Assembly (NCBI RefSeq): GCF_014764365.1
Contig: NZ_CP061718.1
Coordinates: 620,001 to 684,000, forward strand
From: Roseococcus microcysteis
GTDB taxonomy: Bacteria; Pseudomonadota; Alphaproteobacteria; Acetobacterales; Acetobacteraceae
Reading direction: 5' to 3'
DNA length: 64,000 nt
The translations under genes and the position numbers were made by a program. How positions within the stretch are numbered: position 1 is the first letter of the stretch; each line of letters starts with the position of its first letter. Shown here piece after piece: positions 56,917 to 64,000 of this stretch. Under the pieces are notes generated by a model that searched no databases, was not told where the DNA came from, and saw only the letters and a program-made list of their open reading frames with translations.

Positions 56917-57485
56917 AGCCCGCCTTCTCAGACCCCGTCCTCGACGCCCAGGCCGGCTTCCGCGCGCTGATGGAGGCCATGGCCCGGCCGGGCCGGATCC
57001 AGCAGGTCATTCCGCCGCCCGAACTGCCGGCCGGGCTGGAAGCCGCCGCCGCCGCCGCCATCCTGACGCTGGCCGATGCCGAGACGCCGCTCTGGACAGA
57101 TGCGGGCGAGGAGGCCCGCGCCTGGATCACCTTCCACACTGGGGCACCGCTGGTGGCGGAGGCGGGTTCCGCCATGCTGCTGCTGAACACCGGGGCCACC
57201 ATGCCCGCACTGGCCACGCTGCACGCGGGCCAGGACGAGACGCCGCAGGACGGCGCCACGCTCATCCGCCAGGTCACGGGGCTGGCGGAGGGGTCGGGCT
57301 GGCGGCTGACGGGGCCGGGCATCCAGCGCGAGCATCGCCTGTCCGCCACGGGCATGCCCGCGGATTTCCCCGCGCAATGGCGCGCCAATGCGGCGCGCTT
57401 CCCTTGCGGCGTGGATGTGGTGCTCTGCGCGGGGGGCCGGTTGGCCGCGTTGCCGCGCAGCGTGGCGCTCAGGGAGGGTGGCTGA
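56913..57485 (+). CDS. phnH: C-P lyase core subunit PhnH
   Basis: 190-residue structural subunit of the C-P lyase complex. It has FSDPVLDAQAGFRALMEAMA, RPGRIQQVIPPPELP, LTLADAETPLWT and GPGIQREHRLSATGMPADFP. The ATG overlaps phnG by ATGA, and its stop shares a base with the phnI start (TGATG). Confidence 0.95.
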   Translation: MKPAFSDPVLDAQAGFRALMEAMARPGRIQQVIPPPELPAGLEAAAAAAILTLADAETPLWTDAGEEARAWITFHTGAPLVAEAGSAMLLLNTGATMPALATLHAGQDETPQDGATLIRQVTGLAEGSGWRLTGPGIQREHRLSATGMPADFPAQWRANAARFPCGVDVVLCAGGRLAALPRSVALREGG

Positions 57486-58581
57486 TGTATGTCGCGGTCA
57501 AGGGCGGCGATGCGGCCATCGCCGCCGCCCATGCCTGGCTGGCCGAGCAGCGGCGCGGGAACACCGCCCTGCCCGAGCTCTCCGCGGCACAGCTTCAGGA
57601 ACAGCTGGGCCTCGCGGTGGACCGCGTGATGGCGGAAGGCAGCTGCCATGACCGGGAGCTGGCGGCACTGGCCATCAAGCAGGCGCGCGGCGACCTGATC
57701 GAGGCCGCCTTCCTGCTGCGCGCCTACCGCAACACCCTGACGCGCTTCCCGGCGGCCGAGCCGGTGGACACGGGGGCCATGCGCGTGCGCCGGCGCATCA
57801 GCGCCACCTACAAGGACATGCCTGGCGGTCAGGTTCTGGGCCCGACCTTCGACTACACCCACCGCCTGCTGGACTTCGCGCTGCTGGCGGAAGGCGAGGC
57901 GCCACCGCCCCCGAAGAGGCCGAAGCCACGGGCGCGCCCATGCCGCGCGTCAGTGACATCCTGGCGCAGGAGGGGCTGATGCGCCGCGAACCACCCGGCG
58001 ACGATGCCCCGCCGCCCGACCTGACGCGCGACCCCCTGCCCTTCCCCGCCCCGCGCGCGCTGCGCCTGCAATCGCTCGCGCGCGGCGATGAGGGCTTCCT
58101 GCTGGGCCTCGGCTATTCCACCCAGCGCGGCTACGGCAACGCCCATCCCTTCGTGGCCGAGCTGCGCATGGGTGAGGTGGAGGTGTTGATCACCCCGCCG
58201 GAGCTGGGCTTTCCCATCAGCCTGGGCGAGATCACCGTGACCGAATGCCAGATGGTGAACCAGTTCGCGGGCCAGGCCGACACGCCGCCGCAATTCACCC
58301 GCGGCTACGGGCTCTCGCTCGGCCACAGCGAGCGCAAGGCGATGGCCATGGCGCTGGTGGACCGCGCCCTGATGGCGCGCGACCTGGGCGAGGAGGTCAC
58401 GGCCCCCGCCCAGGACCACGAATTCGTGCTGCTGCACGCGGACAATGTGGAGGCGACGGGCTTCGTGGAACATCTCAAGCTGCCGCACCACGTGGATTTC
58501 CAAAGCGAGCTGGAGAAGCTGCGGAGCATCCGCGCGCGCTGGGAAGCGGCGCGGGGCGGCAGCGCGGAGGCGGCGGAATGA
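57485..58581 (+). pseudogene. phnI: C-P lyase core subunit PhnI, frameshifted at about 57910
   Basis: PhnI is the nucleosidase-like subunit that forms ribose-1-phosphonate triphosphate. The first part (YVAVKGGDAAIAAAHAWLAE, IKQARGDLIEAAFLLRAYRN, QVLGPTFDYTHRLLDFALL) is in frame from 57485. After EGEAPPPP the frame goes wrong, and homology resumes one frame away as MPRVSDILAQEGL up to the end (GLGYSTQRGYGNAHPFVAEL, QFTRGYGLSLGHSERKAM). One extra C in the five-C run 57908-57912 would restore a 365-residue protein of normal length. Since phnJ starts by ATGA overlap and the rest of the operon is intact, a sequencing error is as likely as a true mutation. If real, the C-P lyase would be inactive. 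Confidence 0.9.
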
Positions 58582-59426
58582 GCGACCCCGGCTACAACTT
58601 CGCCTACCTGGACGAAGCCACGAAGCGGATGATCCGTCGCACGCTCCTCAAGGCCATCGCCATCCCGGGCCACCAGATCCCCTTCGGCGCACGCGAGATG
58701 CCGCTGCCCTATGGCTGGGGCACGGGCGGCATCCAGGTCACGGCCAGCATCCTCGGCCCCGACGACACGCTGAAGGTGATCGACCAGGGCGCGGATGACA
58801 CGACCAACGCCGTCTCCATCCGTCGCTTCTTCCACCGCGTGGCCGGCGTGCGCACCACGACGCGCACGGCCGAGGCGACCATCATCCAGACCCGCCACCG
58901 CATCCCCGAGCGGCCGTTGACCGAGGGCCAGGTGATGGTCTTCCAGGTGCCGATGCCGGAGCCGCTGTTCAAGCTGGAACCGCGCCTCGCGGAAACCCGG
59001 CGCCTGCACGCCCTTGGCGACTACAGCCTCGCGCAGGTGAAGCTCTATGAGGACATCGCGCGGCAGGGCGAGGGCGGGTCCGCCTACAGCCATCCGGTCA
59101 TGGTGAACCACCGCTACCTCATGTCGCCCTCGCCCATCCCGGGCTTCGACAACCCGAAGCTGCACATGTCACCGGCGCTGATGCTGTTTGGCGCGGGGCG
59201 CGAAAAGAAGATCTACGCCGTGCCGCCCTACACCAGCGTCGTCAGCCTCGACTTCGACGACCATCCCTTCCGGCCGGTCCGCGCCCTGCATGCCTGCGCG
59301 GCCTGCGGCAGTACGACCAGCTACTTGGACGAAATCGTCACCGACGACCGCGGCGGGCGCATGTTCGTCTGCTCCGACACCGATCATTGCGCCGAAAACC
59401 AGATGGCGCGGAAGGCCGCGGAATGA
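58578..59426 (+). CDS. phnJ: Carbon-phosphorus lyase PhnJ (radical SAM)
   Basis: 282-residue radical-SAM enzyme that cleaves the C-P bond of ribose-1-phosphonate-5-phosphate. The iron-sulfur cysteines are C240, C243, C265 and C271, i.e. Cx2Cx21Cx5C as in known PhnJ. Other blocks are YNFAYLDEATKRMIRRTLLK, PYGWGTGGIQVTASI and YAVPPYTSVVSLDFDDHPF. It overlaps phnI and phnK by 4 bp each. Confidence 0.97.
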   Translation: MSDPGYNFAYLDEATKRMIRRTLLKAIAIPGHQIPFGAREMPLPYGWGTGGIQVTASILGPDDTLKVIDQGADDTTNAVSIRRFFHRVAGVRTTTRTAEATIIQTRHRIPERPLTEGQVMVFQVPMPEPLFKLEPRLAETRRLHALGDYSLAQVKLYEDIARQGEGGSAYSHPVMVNHRYLMSPSPIPGFDNPKLHMSPALMLFGAGREKKIYAVPPYTSVVSLDFDDHPFRPVRALHACAACGSTTSYLDEIVTDDRGGRMFVCSDTDHCAENQMARKAAE

Positions 59427-60193
59427 GCCCGATCCTGGAAGGCCAGAATCTCGCGCTGCGCTTCGGCGCGGTGCGCGCGCTGGATGATGTGTCGCTCTCG
59501 CTCTGGCCCGGCGAGGTGGTGGCCATCGTGGGTGAGAGTGGATCGGGCAAGTCCACCTTGCTGCGCGTGCTGGCGGGGCTCATGGAACCCCAGGCCGGGC
59601 GCGTGCTCTACCACGACGCCAAGGGTGCCACGCAGGATGTCCACGCCCTGCGCGAGGCCGAGCGCCGCACGCTGATGCGCCGCGACTGGGGCTTCGTGCA
59701 CCAGAATGCCCGCGACGGGCTGCGCATGGGCGTCTCGGCCGGCGGCAACATTGGCGAGCGGCTGATGGCGGCGGGCGGCCGGCACTACGGCAATATCCGC
59801 ACGGCCGCCGCCGAATGGATGGCGCGCGTGGAAATGGACCCCGCCCGGATGGACGAGGCGCCGCGCAACTTTTCGGGCGGCATGCAGCAGCGACTGCAGA
59901 TCGCGCGCTGCCTGGTCACGCGCCCGCGCCTGGTCTTCATGGATGAACCCACGGGCGGGCTCGATGTCAGCGTGCAGGCGCGGCTGCTGGACCTGATCCG
60001 TTCCCTGGTGGCGGAGTTGAACCTGGCCGTTCTGTTCGTGACGCATGACATCGCGGCCGCCCGGCTGCTCGCGCACCGCATCGTGGTGATGCGCCATGGC
60101 CGCATCGTGGAGGAAGGCCTGGCCGACCGTGTGCTGGATGACCCGCGGCACCCCTACACCCAGCTTCTCGTCGCCTCGGTGCTGGCGGCATGA
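59423..60193 (+). CDS. phnK: ABC-type ATPase PhnK of the C-P lyase system
   Basis: 256-residue ABC ATPase that docks on the C-P lyase core rather than driving transport. It has Walker [19 protein letters not shown]-loop region [20 protein letters not shown], signature [15 protein letters not shown], Walker [18 protein letters not shown] and the H-loop [11 protein letters not shown]. Overlaps phnJ and phnL by 4 bp. Confidence 0.95.
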   Translation: MSPILEGQNLALRFGAVRALDDVSLSLWPGEVVAIVGESGSGKSTLLRVLAGLMEPQAGRVLYHDAKGATQDVHALREAERRTLMRRDWGFVHQNARDGLRMGVSAGGNIGERLMAAGGRHYGNIRTAAAEWMARVEMDPARMDEAPRNFSGGMQQRLQIARCLVTRPRLVFMDEPTGGLDVSVQARLLDLIRSLVAELNLAVLFVTHDIAAARLLAHRIVVMRHGRIVEEGLADRVLDDPRHPYTQLLVASVLAA

Positions 60194-60891
60194 GCGACGT
60201 GGCATTGGAGGTGGCGGCGCTGTCCAAGCGCTTCACCCTGCACCTGCGCGGCGGCGTGAGCTTTCCCGTGCTGGAGGATGCGGCGCTGGTGCTGCACGCG
60301 GGCGAATGCGTGGCACTGACCGGGCCCTCGGGCGCCGGCAAGTCCACGCTGATGCGCTGCATCGCGGGCAATTACGGCGCGGATTCGGGCCATATCCGCC
60401 TGCGGCATCGGGACGCCATGGTGGACCTCGCGGCCGCCGATGCGCGGTTGATGCGGGAAATCCGTGCGGAAAGCCTCGGCCATGTCTCGCAATTCCTGCG
60501 CGTGATCCCGCGCGTGCCGGCGCTGGAGGTGGTGGCCGAACCCCTGCGCCTCCGTGGCGTCCCGCGCGCCGAGGCCGAAGCCCAGGCCGCTGGCCTGCTG
60601 GCCCGACTCAACCTGCCCGAACGCCTGCACGGCCTGCCGCCCGCCACCTTCTCGGGCGGCGAGCAGCAGCGGGTGAACATCGCCCGCGGCTTCGTGGCCC
60701 ATTACCCGCTGATGCTGCTGGACGAGCCCACCGCCAGCCTCGACCCCGCCAACCGCGAGGTGGTGATCGCCCTGATCGCCGAAGCCAAGGCGCGTGGGGC
60801 GGCCATTCTGGGAATTTTCCATGACAGCGAGGTGCGCGCCCGCGTCGCGGATCGCCTGCATGAGGTGCGGCCGCTAGAAGACGCGGCATGA
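60190..60891 (+). CDS. phnL: ABC-type ATPase PhnL of the C-P lyase system
   Basis: 233-residue ABC ATPase, companion of PhnK. Walker A is [20 protein letters not shown], signature [15 protein letters not shown], Walker [18 protein letters not shown], and H-loop-like [30 protein letters not shown] is the typical Q-loop segment of PhnL. phnM follows after 37 bp. Confidence 0.95.
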   Translation: MSDVALEVAALSKRFTLHLRGGVSFPVLEDAALVLHAGECVALTGPSGAGKSTLMRCIAGNYGADSGHIRLRHRDAMVDLAAADARLMREIRAESLGHVSQFLRVIPRVPALEVVAEPLRLRGVPRAEAEAQAAGLLARLNLPERLHGLPPATFSGGEQQRVNIARGFVAHYPLMLLDEPTASLDPANREVVIALIAEAKARGAAILGIFHDSEVRARVADRLHEVRPLEDAA

Positions 60892-60928
60892 GCGCCCACA
60901 TACACGTCACACCCCACAGCGAGGCCCG

Positions 60929-62092
60929 ATGAGCGCCATCCTTCACCGCGCCCCCGCCGCGCGCGAAACCATCCTGACCCATGCGCGCCTCATCCTGCCT
61001 GACCAGGAGCTGGATGGCACGCTGGTGCTGCGCGATGGCGTCATCGCCGATGTGCAGCCCGGCCGCGCCCACCACCCCTCGGCGGTGGATTGCGGCGGCG
61101 AGGTGCTGATGCCGGGCGTGGTGGACGTCCACACCGACAACCTCGAACGCCAGGTGATGCCGCGCAACAATGCGCGCTGGCCCTCGCGCTCGGCCTTCCT
61201 CAGCCATGACGCGCAATGCGCGGTGGCCGGCGTCACCACCGTGCTGGACGCGCTCTGCCTGGGCGATCTCGGCTTCGACGTGGAACGCGGCAAGACCTTC
61301 GAGGACGGGGTGCGCGACATCACGGCACTGACCACCGAGGGCGTGCTGAAGGTGGACCACCTGCTACATCTGCGCTGCGAATTGCCGGCGGCCGACATGC
61401 CCGCCCTGCTCGACCCCGTGGCGGAGCATCCGCTCGTCGCCATGGTCAGCCTGATGGATCATTCGCCGGGCGTGGGCCAGTACCGCGACCTCGTGCGCTA
61501 CCGTGCGATGCGGCTGCGCACCACCCGAATGACCGAGGCGCAGATCGAGGCGCGCATCGCGGAACTGCTGGAACAGCGTGGCCGCCTGCGCGAACCGCAA
61601 CGCCGCATGGTGCTGGACCGCTTCGCCGGCCGGAACGTGCCCCTGGCCAGCCATGATGACGAGGTGCCCGCCGAAGTCGCGCGCAACGCGGCCGACGGCA
61701 TCATGGTCAGCGAATTCCCCGTGACCATGGAAGCGGCGGCGGAGGCGGCGCGGCTGGGTGTTTCCGTCATCGCGGGCGCACCCAACATCGTCCGCGGCGG
61801 CAGCCATTCGGGCAATGTGGCGGCCATGGACCTGGTGCGCGCCGGCGCCGTGGACGTGCTGGCCAGCGACTACGTGCCGCCCGCGCTGATCGAGGCCGCC
61901 TTCGCCATGGCGGAGGTCACGGGCCTGCCCGCCGCCATCGCCACCATCACCGCCAATGCCGCCGACATGTGCCGCCTGCAGGATCGCGGGCGGCTGGCAA
62001 TCGGGCAGCGTGCCGACATCGTGCGCGTGCTGCCGCACCAGGGCATTCCGGTGATTCGCGCCGTGTGGCGCGGCGGGGAGCGGGTGGCGTGA
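60929..62092 (+). CDS. phnM: Alpha-D-ribose 1-methylphosphonate 5-triphosphate diphosphatase PhnM
   Basis: 387-residue amidohydrolase that removes pyrophosphate from the triphosphate intermediate before PhnJ. The metal-site segment is MPGVVDVHTDNLERQVMPR, with SLMDHSPGVGQYRD, PLASHDDEVPAEVARNAADG, IAGAPNIVRGGSHSGNVAAM and VDVLASDYVPPALIEAAF. This is the canonical copy of the operon. phnN and phnP are absent, and phnCDE transporter genes are not in the window. Confidence 0.95.
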   Translation: MSAILHRAPAARETILTHARLILPDQELDGTLVLRDGVIADVQPGRAHHPSAVDCGGEVLMPGVVDVHTDNLERQVMPRNNARWPSRSAFLSHDAQCAVAGVTTVLDALCLGDLGFDVERGKTFEDGVRDITALTTEGVLKVDHLLHLRCELPAADMPALLDPVAEHPLVAMVSLMDHSPGVGQYRDLVRYRAMRLRTTRMTEAQIEARIAELLEQRGRLREPQRRMVLDRFAGRNVPLASHDDEVPAEVARNAADGIMVSEFPVTMEAAAEAARLGVSVIAGAPNIVRGGSHSGNVAAMDLVRAGAVDVLASDYVPPALIEAAFAMAEVTGLPAAIATITANAADMCRLQDRGRLAIGQRADIVRVLPHQGIPVIRAVWRGGERVA

Positions 62093-62094
62093 CG

Positions 62095-62760
62095 ATGCGC
62101 GCCGCCCTCTACTGGGCGCCGGAGCTGGACGATCCGCTGCACGCGGCGGGCAGCGCCTGGCTGGGGCGCGATGCCGAGACGGGGGCCACCCTGCCCCAGC
62201 CCCCCGTCCCCGACCTGCATGCGATCACCGCTGATGCGCGGGGATATGGGCTGCACGCGACACTGAAGCCGCCCTTCCGCCTCGCCACCTCCTATGCCGC
62301 GCTGCGCCAGGACGCGGCGGTGTTCGCGGCCCGCACGGCGCCATTCGACCTGCCGCCGCTCGCGGTGATGGATCTGAAGGGGTTTCTGGCCCTGCGGGAG
62401 ACGACGCCCTGCCCCGCCCTGCGCGCACTGACCGATGGCGCGGTGGCCGCGCTGGACGCCCATCGCGCGCCCCCATCGGAGGAGGAGCTTGCACGGCGCC
62501 GCAAAGCCGGGCTCTCTGCCCGCCAGGAGGCGATGCTGGCGCGCTGGGGCTATCCCTATCTCGAAGAGGATTGGCAGTTCCACGTGACGCTGACGCGCCG
62601 CCTCACGCCCGAGGAAACCGCAGTGGTGCGCCCGGCCGCCGCGGCGCATTTCGCAACCGTGGCCGGCCGGGCGCGGCGGGTGCGCGAGGTCTGCCTGTTC
62701 ACCCAGGCCGGCCCCGGCGCCCCCTTCCTGATCGCCGAGCGCCTGGCGCTCGGCGGGTAG
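62095..62760 (+). CDS. DUF1045 phosphonate-operon protein (2H phosphoesterase-like)
   Basis: 221-residue protein of the DUF1045 family regularly encoded after phnM. It has two His-x-Thr motifs of the 2H phosphoesterase superfamily, GLHATLKPPF (about 45-54) and WQFHVTLTRRL (about 159-169), so hydrolysis of a cyclic ribose phosphate, the reaction of PhnP, is a reasonable idea as no phnP is seen. The ATG at 62095 lies 2 bp after the phnM stop; a GTG at 62089 is an alternative. Confidence 0.87.
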   Translation: MRAALYWAPELDDPLHAAGSAWLGRDAETGATLPQPPVPDLHAITADARGYGLHATLKPPFRLATSYAALRQDAAVFAARTAPFDLPPLAVMDLKGFLALRETTPCPALRALTDGAVAALDAHRAPPSEEELARRRKAGLSARQEAMLARWGYPYLEEDWQFHVTLTRRLTPEETAVVRPAAAAHFATVAGRARRVREVCLFTQAGPGAPFLIAERLALGG

Positions 62761-62765
62761 CCGCC

Positions 62766-63341
62766 TTACCGCGTGGCGGGGGCGGCGGGCGCACCCGGCT
62801 GGCCGGGCTGCCCGGGGCCGCGGCCCTCGCCACGGGGGGCGCGGCGGGGCAGCTCGTCACGGGTGATGGCGCCATCGCCATTCACATCGGCCATGCGGAA
62901 GCGCATCTCGGCCGGGGCACGCATCTCCTCCAGCGTCACGACGCCGTCGCGGTTGGCGTCGAGGCCGCGGAAGAGGGCGGCGCGGTGCCGCTGCATGCGC
63001 TCGGCGCGGGGGCCGGCCTCGGGACGACCTTCACGCTGCGGACGGCCCTCGCGCTGCGGGCGGCCCTCACGCTGAGGGAACATGTTGCCGAATTCCTCCA
63101 GCGTGAGCCCGCCGCTGCGGTCGGCATCGGCGGCCTGGAAGCGCTGGGTGATCACACCCCAGGCCTCGTCCCAGGTGATGCGGCCGTCATTGTTGGTGTC
63201 GAGCTGCTGGAACATACGGGCGCCGGGGCCACCGCCCGGACCGGCGCCGGGGCCAGGCTGGGCGAAGGCAACGCCGCCCGCGAGCAGGCCGGCGCCCAGG
63301 ATGGCGGCACCGAACAGGGAGGGAATGCGAAACTGGGCCAT
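62766..63341 (-). CDS. Secreted protein with four EF-hand loops
   Basis: 191 residues. A signal peptide (IPSLFGAAILGAGLLAGGVAFA) is followed by a Gly/Pro linker and two pairs of canonical calcium-binding loops: DTNNDGRITWDE (48-59), DADRSGGLTLEE (72-83), DANRDGVVTLEE (128-139) and DVNGDGAITRDE (152-163). The pairs are separated by three tandem REGRPQ units (91-107). The C-terminus is Pro/Gly/Ala-rich and basic. Probably a periplasmic Ca2+ buffer or sensor. It is convergent with the phn operon. Confidence 0.88.
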   Translation of the reverse strand: MAQFRIPSLFGAAILGAGLLAGGVAFAQPGPGAGPGGGPGARMFQQLDTNNDGRITWDEAWGVITQRFQAADADRSGGLTLEEFGNMFPQREGRPQREGRPQREGRPEAGPRAERMQRHRAALFRGLDANRDGVVTLEEMRAPAEMRFRMADVNGDGAITRDELPRRAPRGEGRGPGQPGQPGAPAAPATR

Positions 63342-63456
63342 GGTGGTCTCCTCAATGCCGGGCGGAATGTTCCGTCCGATGAGCCAACCATGCACCCCGC
63401 TTGTAACGCCTGCGTGGCGAAGCGGGCCCCGGGAGGTGATGAAATGTGACGGGCCC

Positions 63457-63528
63457 TGCCGGGTGTCGGGATTGAACCGACGACCTACCGCTTACAAGGC
63501 GGTTGCTCTACCGCTGAGCTAACCCGGC
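63457..63528 (-). tRNA. tRNA-Thr (anticodon TGT)
   Basis: On the minus strand: acceptor GCCGGGT/ACCCGGC, D arm GCTC...GAGC, anticodon stem ACCGC/GCGGT with loop CTTGTAA (anticodon TGT), T arm GTCGG TTCAATC CCGAC, discriminator A. The 3' CCA is not encoded, unlike tRNA-Lys at 18942. Confidence 0.97.
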
Positions 63529-63595
63529 CAGGCGCGTCCTTCTACGGCAGGGGGCCATGGGTTGTCAGCAGGCGACGGGCGCGCTTCATGGGGCC

Positions 63596-64000
63596 ATGCG
63601 CCCCAACCGTCCCTCGCCGCGCGCCCGCGGCCCCGCCCACCACCGCCCGGCCGAGGGCCAAAGGGGGAACGCGGAGGGCGTCTGGCTGCACGGCCTGCAC
63701 CCGGTCGCCGCCGCCCTGGCCAACCCCGCCCGCCGCCTGCGCCGCCTGCTGGTGACGCGCGAGGCCGAGCGCGAGCTGGCCGAGCGGGTGCCCAACCCCT
63801 GGCGCATCACGCCCGAACTGGTGGAGCGGGACCGGCTGGCGGCCCTGCTGCCACCCGAATCCGTCCACCAGGGCGCGGCCCTGCTGGTCGAGCCGCTGCC
63901 CGAGCTGTTGTTGGAGAAGGTGCTGGAAGGCTCCACCGGCCCCGTGCTGGTGCTGGACCAGGTGACGGACCCGCGCAATGTCGGCGCCATCCTCCGTTCC
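63596..64000 (+). CDS. rlmB: 23S rRNA (guanosine-2'-O-)-methyltransferase RlmB, 5' part
   Basis: SpoU-family methyltransferase, open at the right edge (135 codons visible). A basic Pro/Arg-rich N-terminal tail (1-25) precedes the substrate-binding domain EGVWLHGLHPVAAALANPAR, then ESVHQGAALLVEPLPE and the start of the SPOUT catalytic domain VLVLDQVTDPRNVGAILRS (motif 1, N-R pair). The ATG at 63596 is the first in frame. It would methylate G2251 of 23S rRNA; a TrmH-like assignment is the alternative. Confidence 0.88.
   Translation, partial: MRPNRPSPRARGPAHHRPAEGQRGNAEGVWLHGLHPVAAALANPARRLRRLLVTREAERELAERVPNPWRITPELVERDRLAALLPPESVHQGAALLVEPLPELLLEKVLEGSTGPVLVLDQVTDPRNVGAILRS

Overview
The window is GC-rich throughout and very tightly packed, with many ATGA and TGATG start/stop overlaps. 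Together with the mix of genes (Bug/TctC-type solute receptor, C-P lyase operon, Kdo and rhamnose pathways, CysN/C fusion, IS427-type insertion sequence), this points to an alphaproteobacterium, most likely an Acetobacteraceae member of the Roseomonas/Roseococcus kind. That placement is inferred from gene content and base composition, not from a marker-gene search.

Layout. (1) 0-19 kb, housekeeping: an RlmM-like rRNA methyltransferase, a DUF423 protein and endonuclease V; an alcohol-dehydrogenase/thioesterase/acyl-CoA-ligase operon; a Bug-type binding protein; a ZnuA-type metal receptor behind a Zur-like operator; a proline iminopeptidase; a DSD1-type PLP enzyme; an amine oxidase; uvrA, ssb, gyrA, coaD, a periplasmic cyclophilin and tRNA-Lys. 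(2) About 19.4-54.5 kb, a large cell-surface polysaccharide region: galE, a methyltransferase-like protein, a GT4 glycosyltransferase, rfbBACD (dTDP-L-rhamnose), a CMP-transferase/HAD/aldolase cassette, several unrecognised paralogous proteins, a DUF1501/DUF1800 pair, an extra kdsB, cysD-cysN/C (APS/PAPS), a UDP-glucuronate-epimerase-like gene divergent from UDP-glucose dehydrogenase, kdsA-kdsB-kdsD (CMP-Kdo) and a GT2 glycosyltransferase. The middle of this region (about 39-45 kb) is richer in A+T and holds a degraded IS3 element, an apparently complete IS427-type IS5 element and a second transposase scrap, so it looks like an exchange-prone accessory segment. (3) 54.5-62.8 kb, phosphonate use: phnF with a phnM-like gene, divergent from phnGHIJKLM and a DUF1045 gene, with a PhnF-like palindrome in front of phnG. 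(4) The right edge: an EF-hand protein, tRNA-Thr and the 5' part of rlmB.

How it fits together. The surface region can supply UDP-Gal, dTDP-Rha, UDP-GlcA and probably UDP-GalA, CMP-Kdo, PAPS for possible sulfation, and perhaps one further CMP-activated sugar acid made by an aldolase that does not belong to the NeuB or KdsA families. Around that cassette sit two proteins sharing a 'GWIY' N-terminal domain and three proteins of an unrecognised helical family. These are the best candidates for something undescribed.

Sequence quality. Three conserved genes (alcohol dehydrogenase about 2414, DSD1 enzyme about 9053, phnI about 57910) lose their frame or their stop at short G/C homopolymers. Each would be restored by one extra base. 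A shared sequencing or assembly cause should be excluded before any of them is called a pseudogene.
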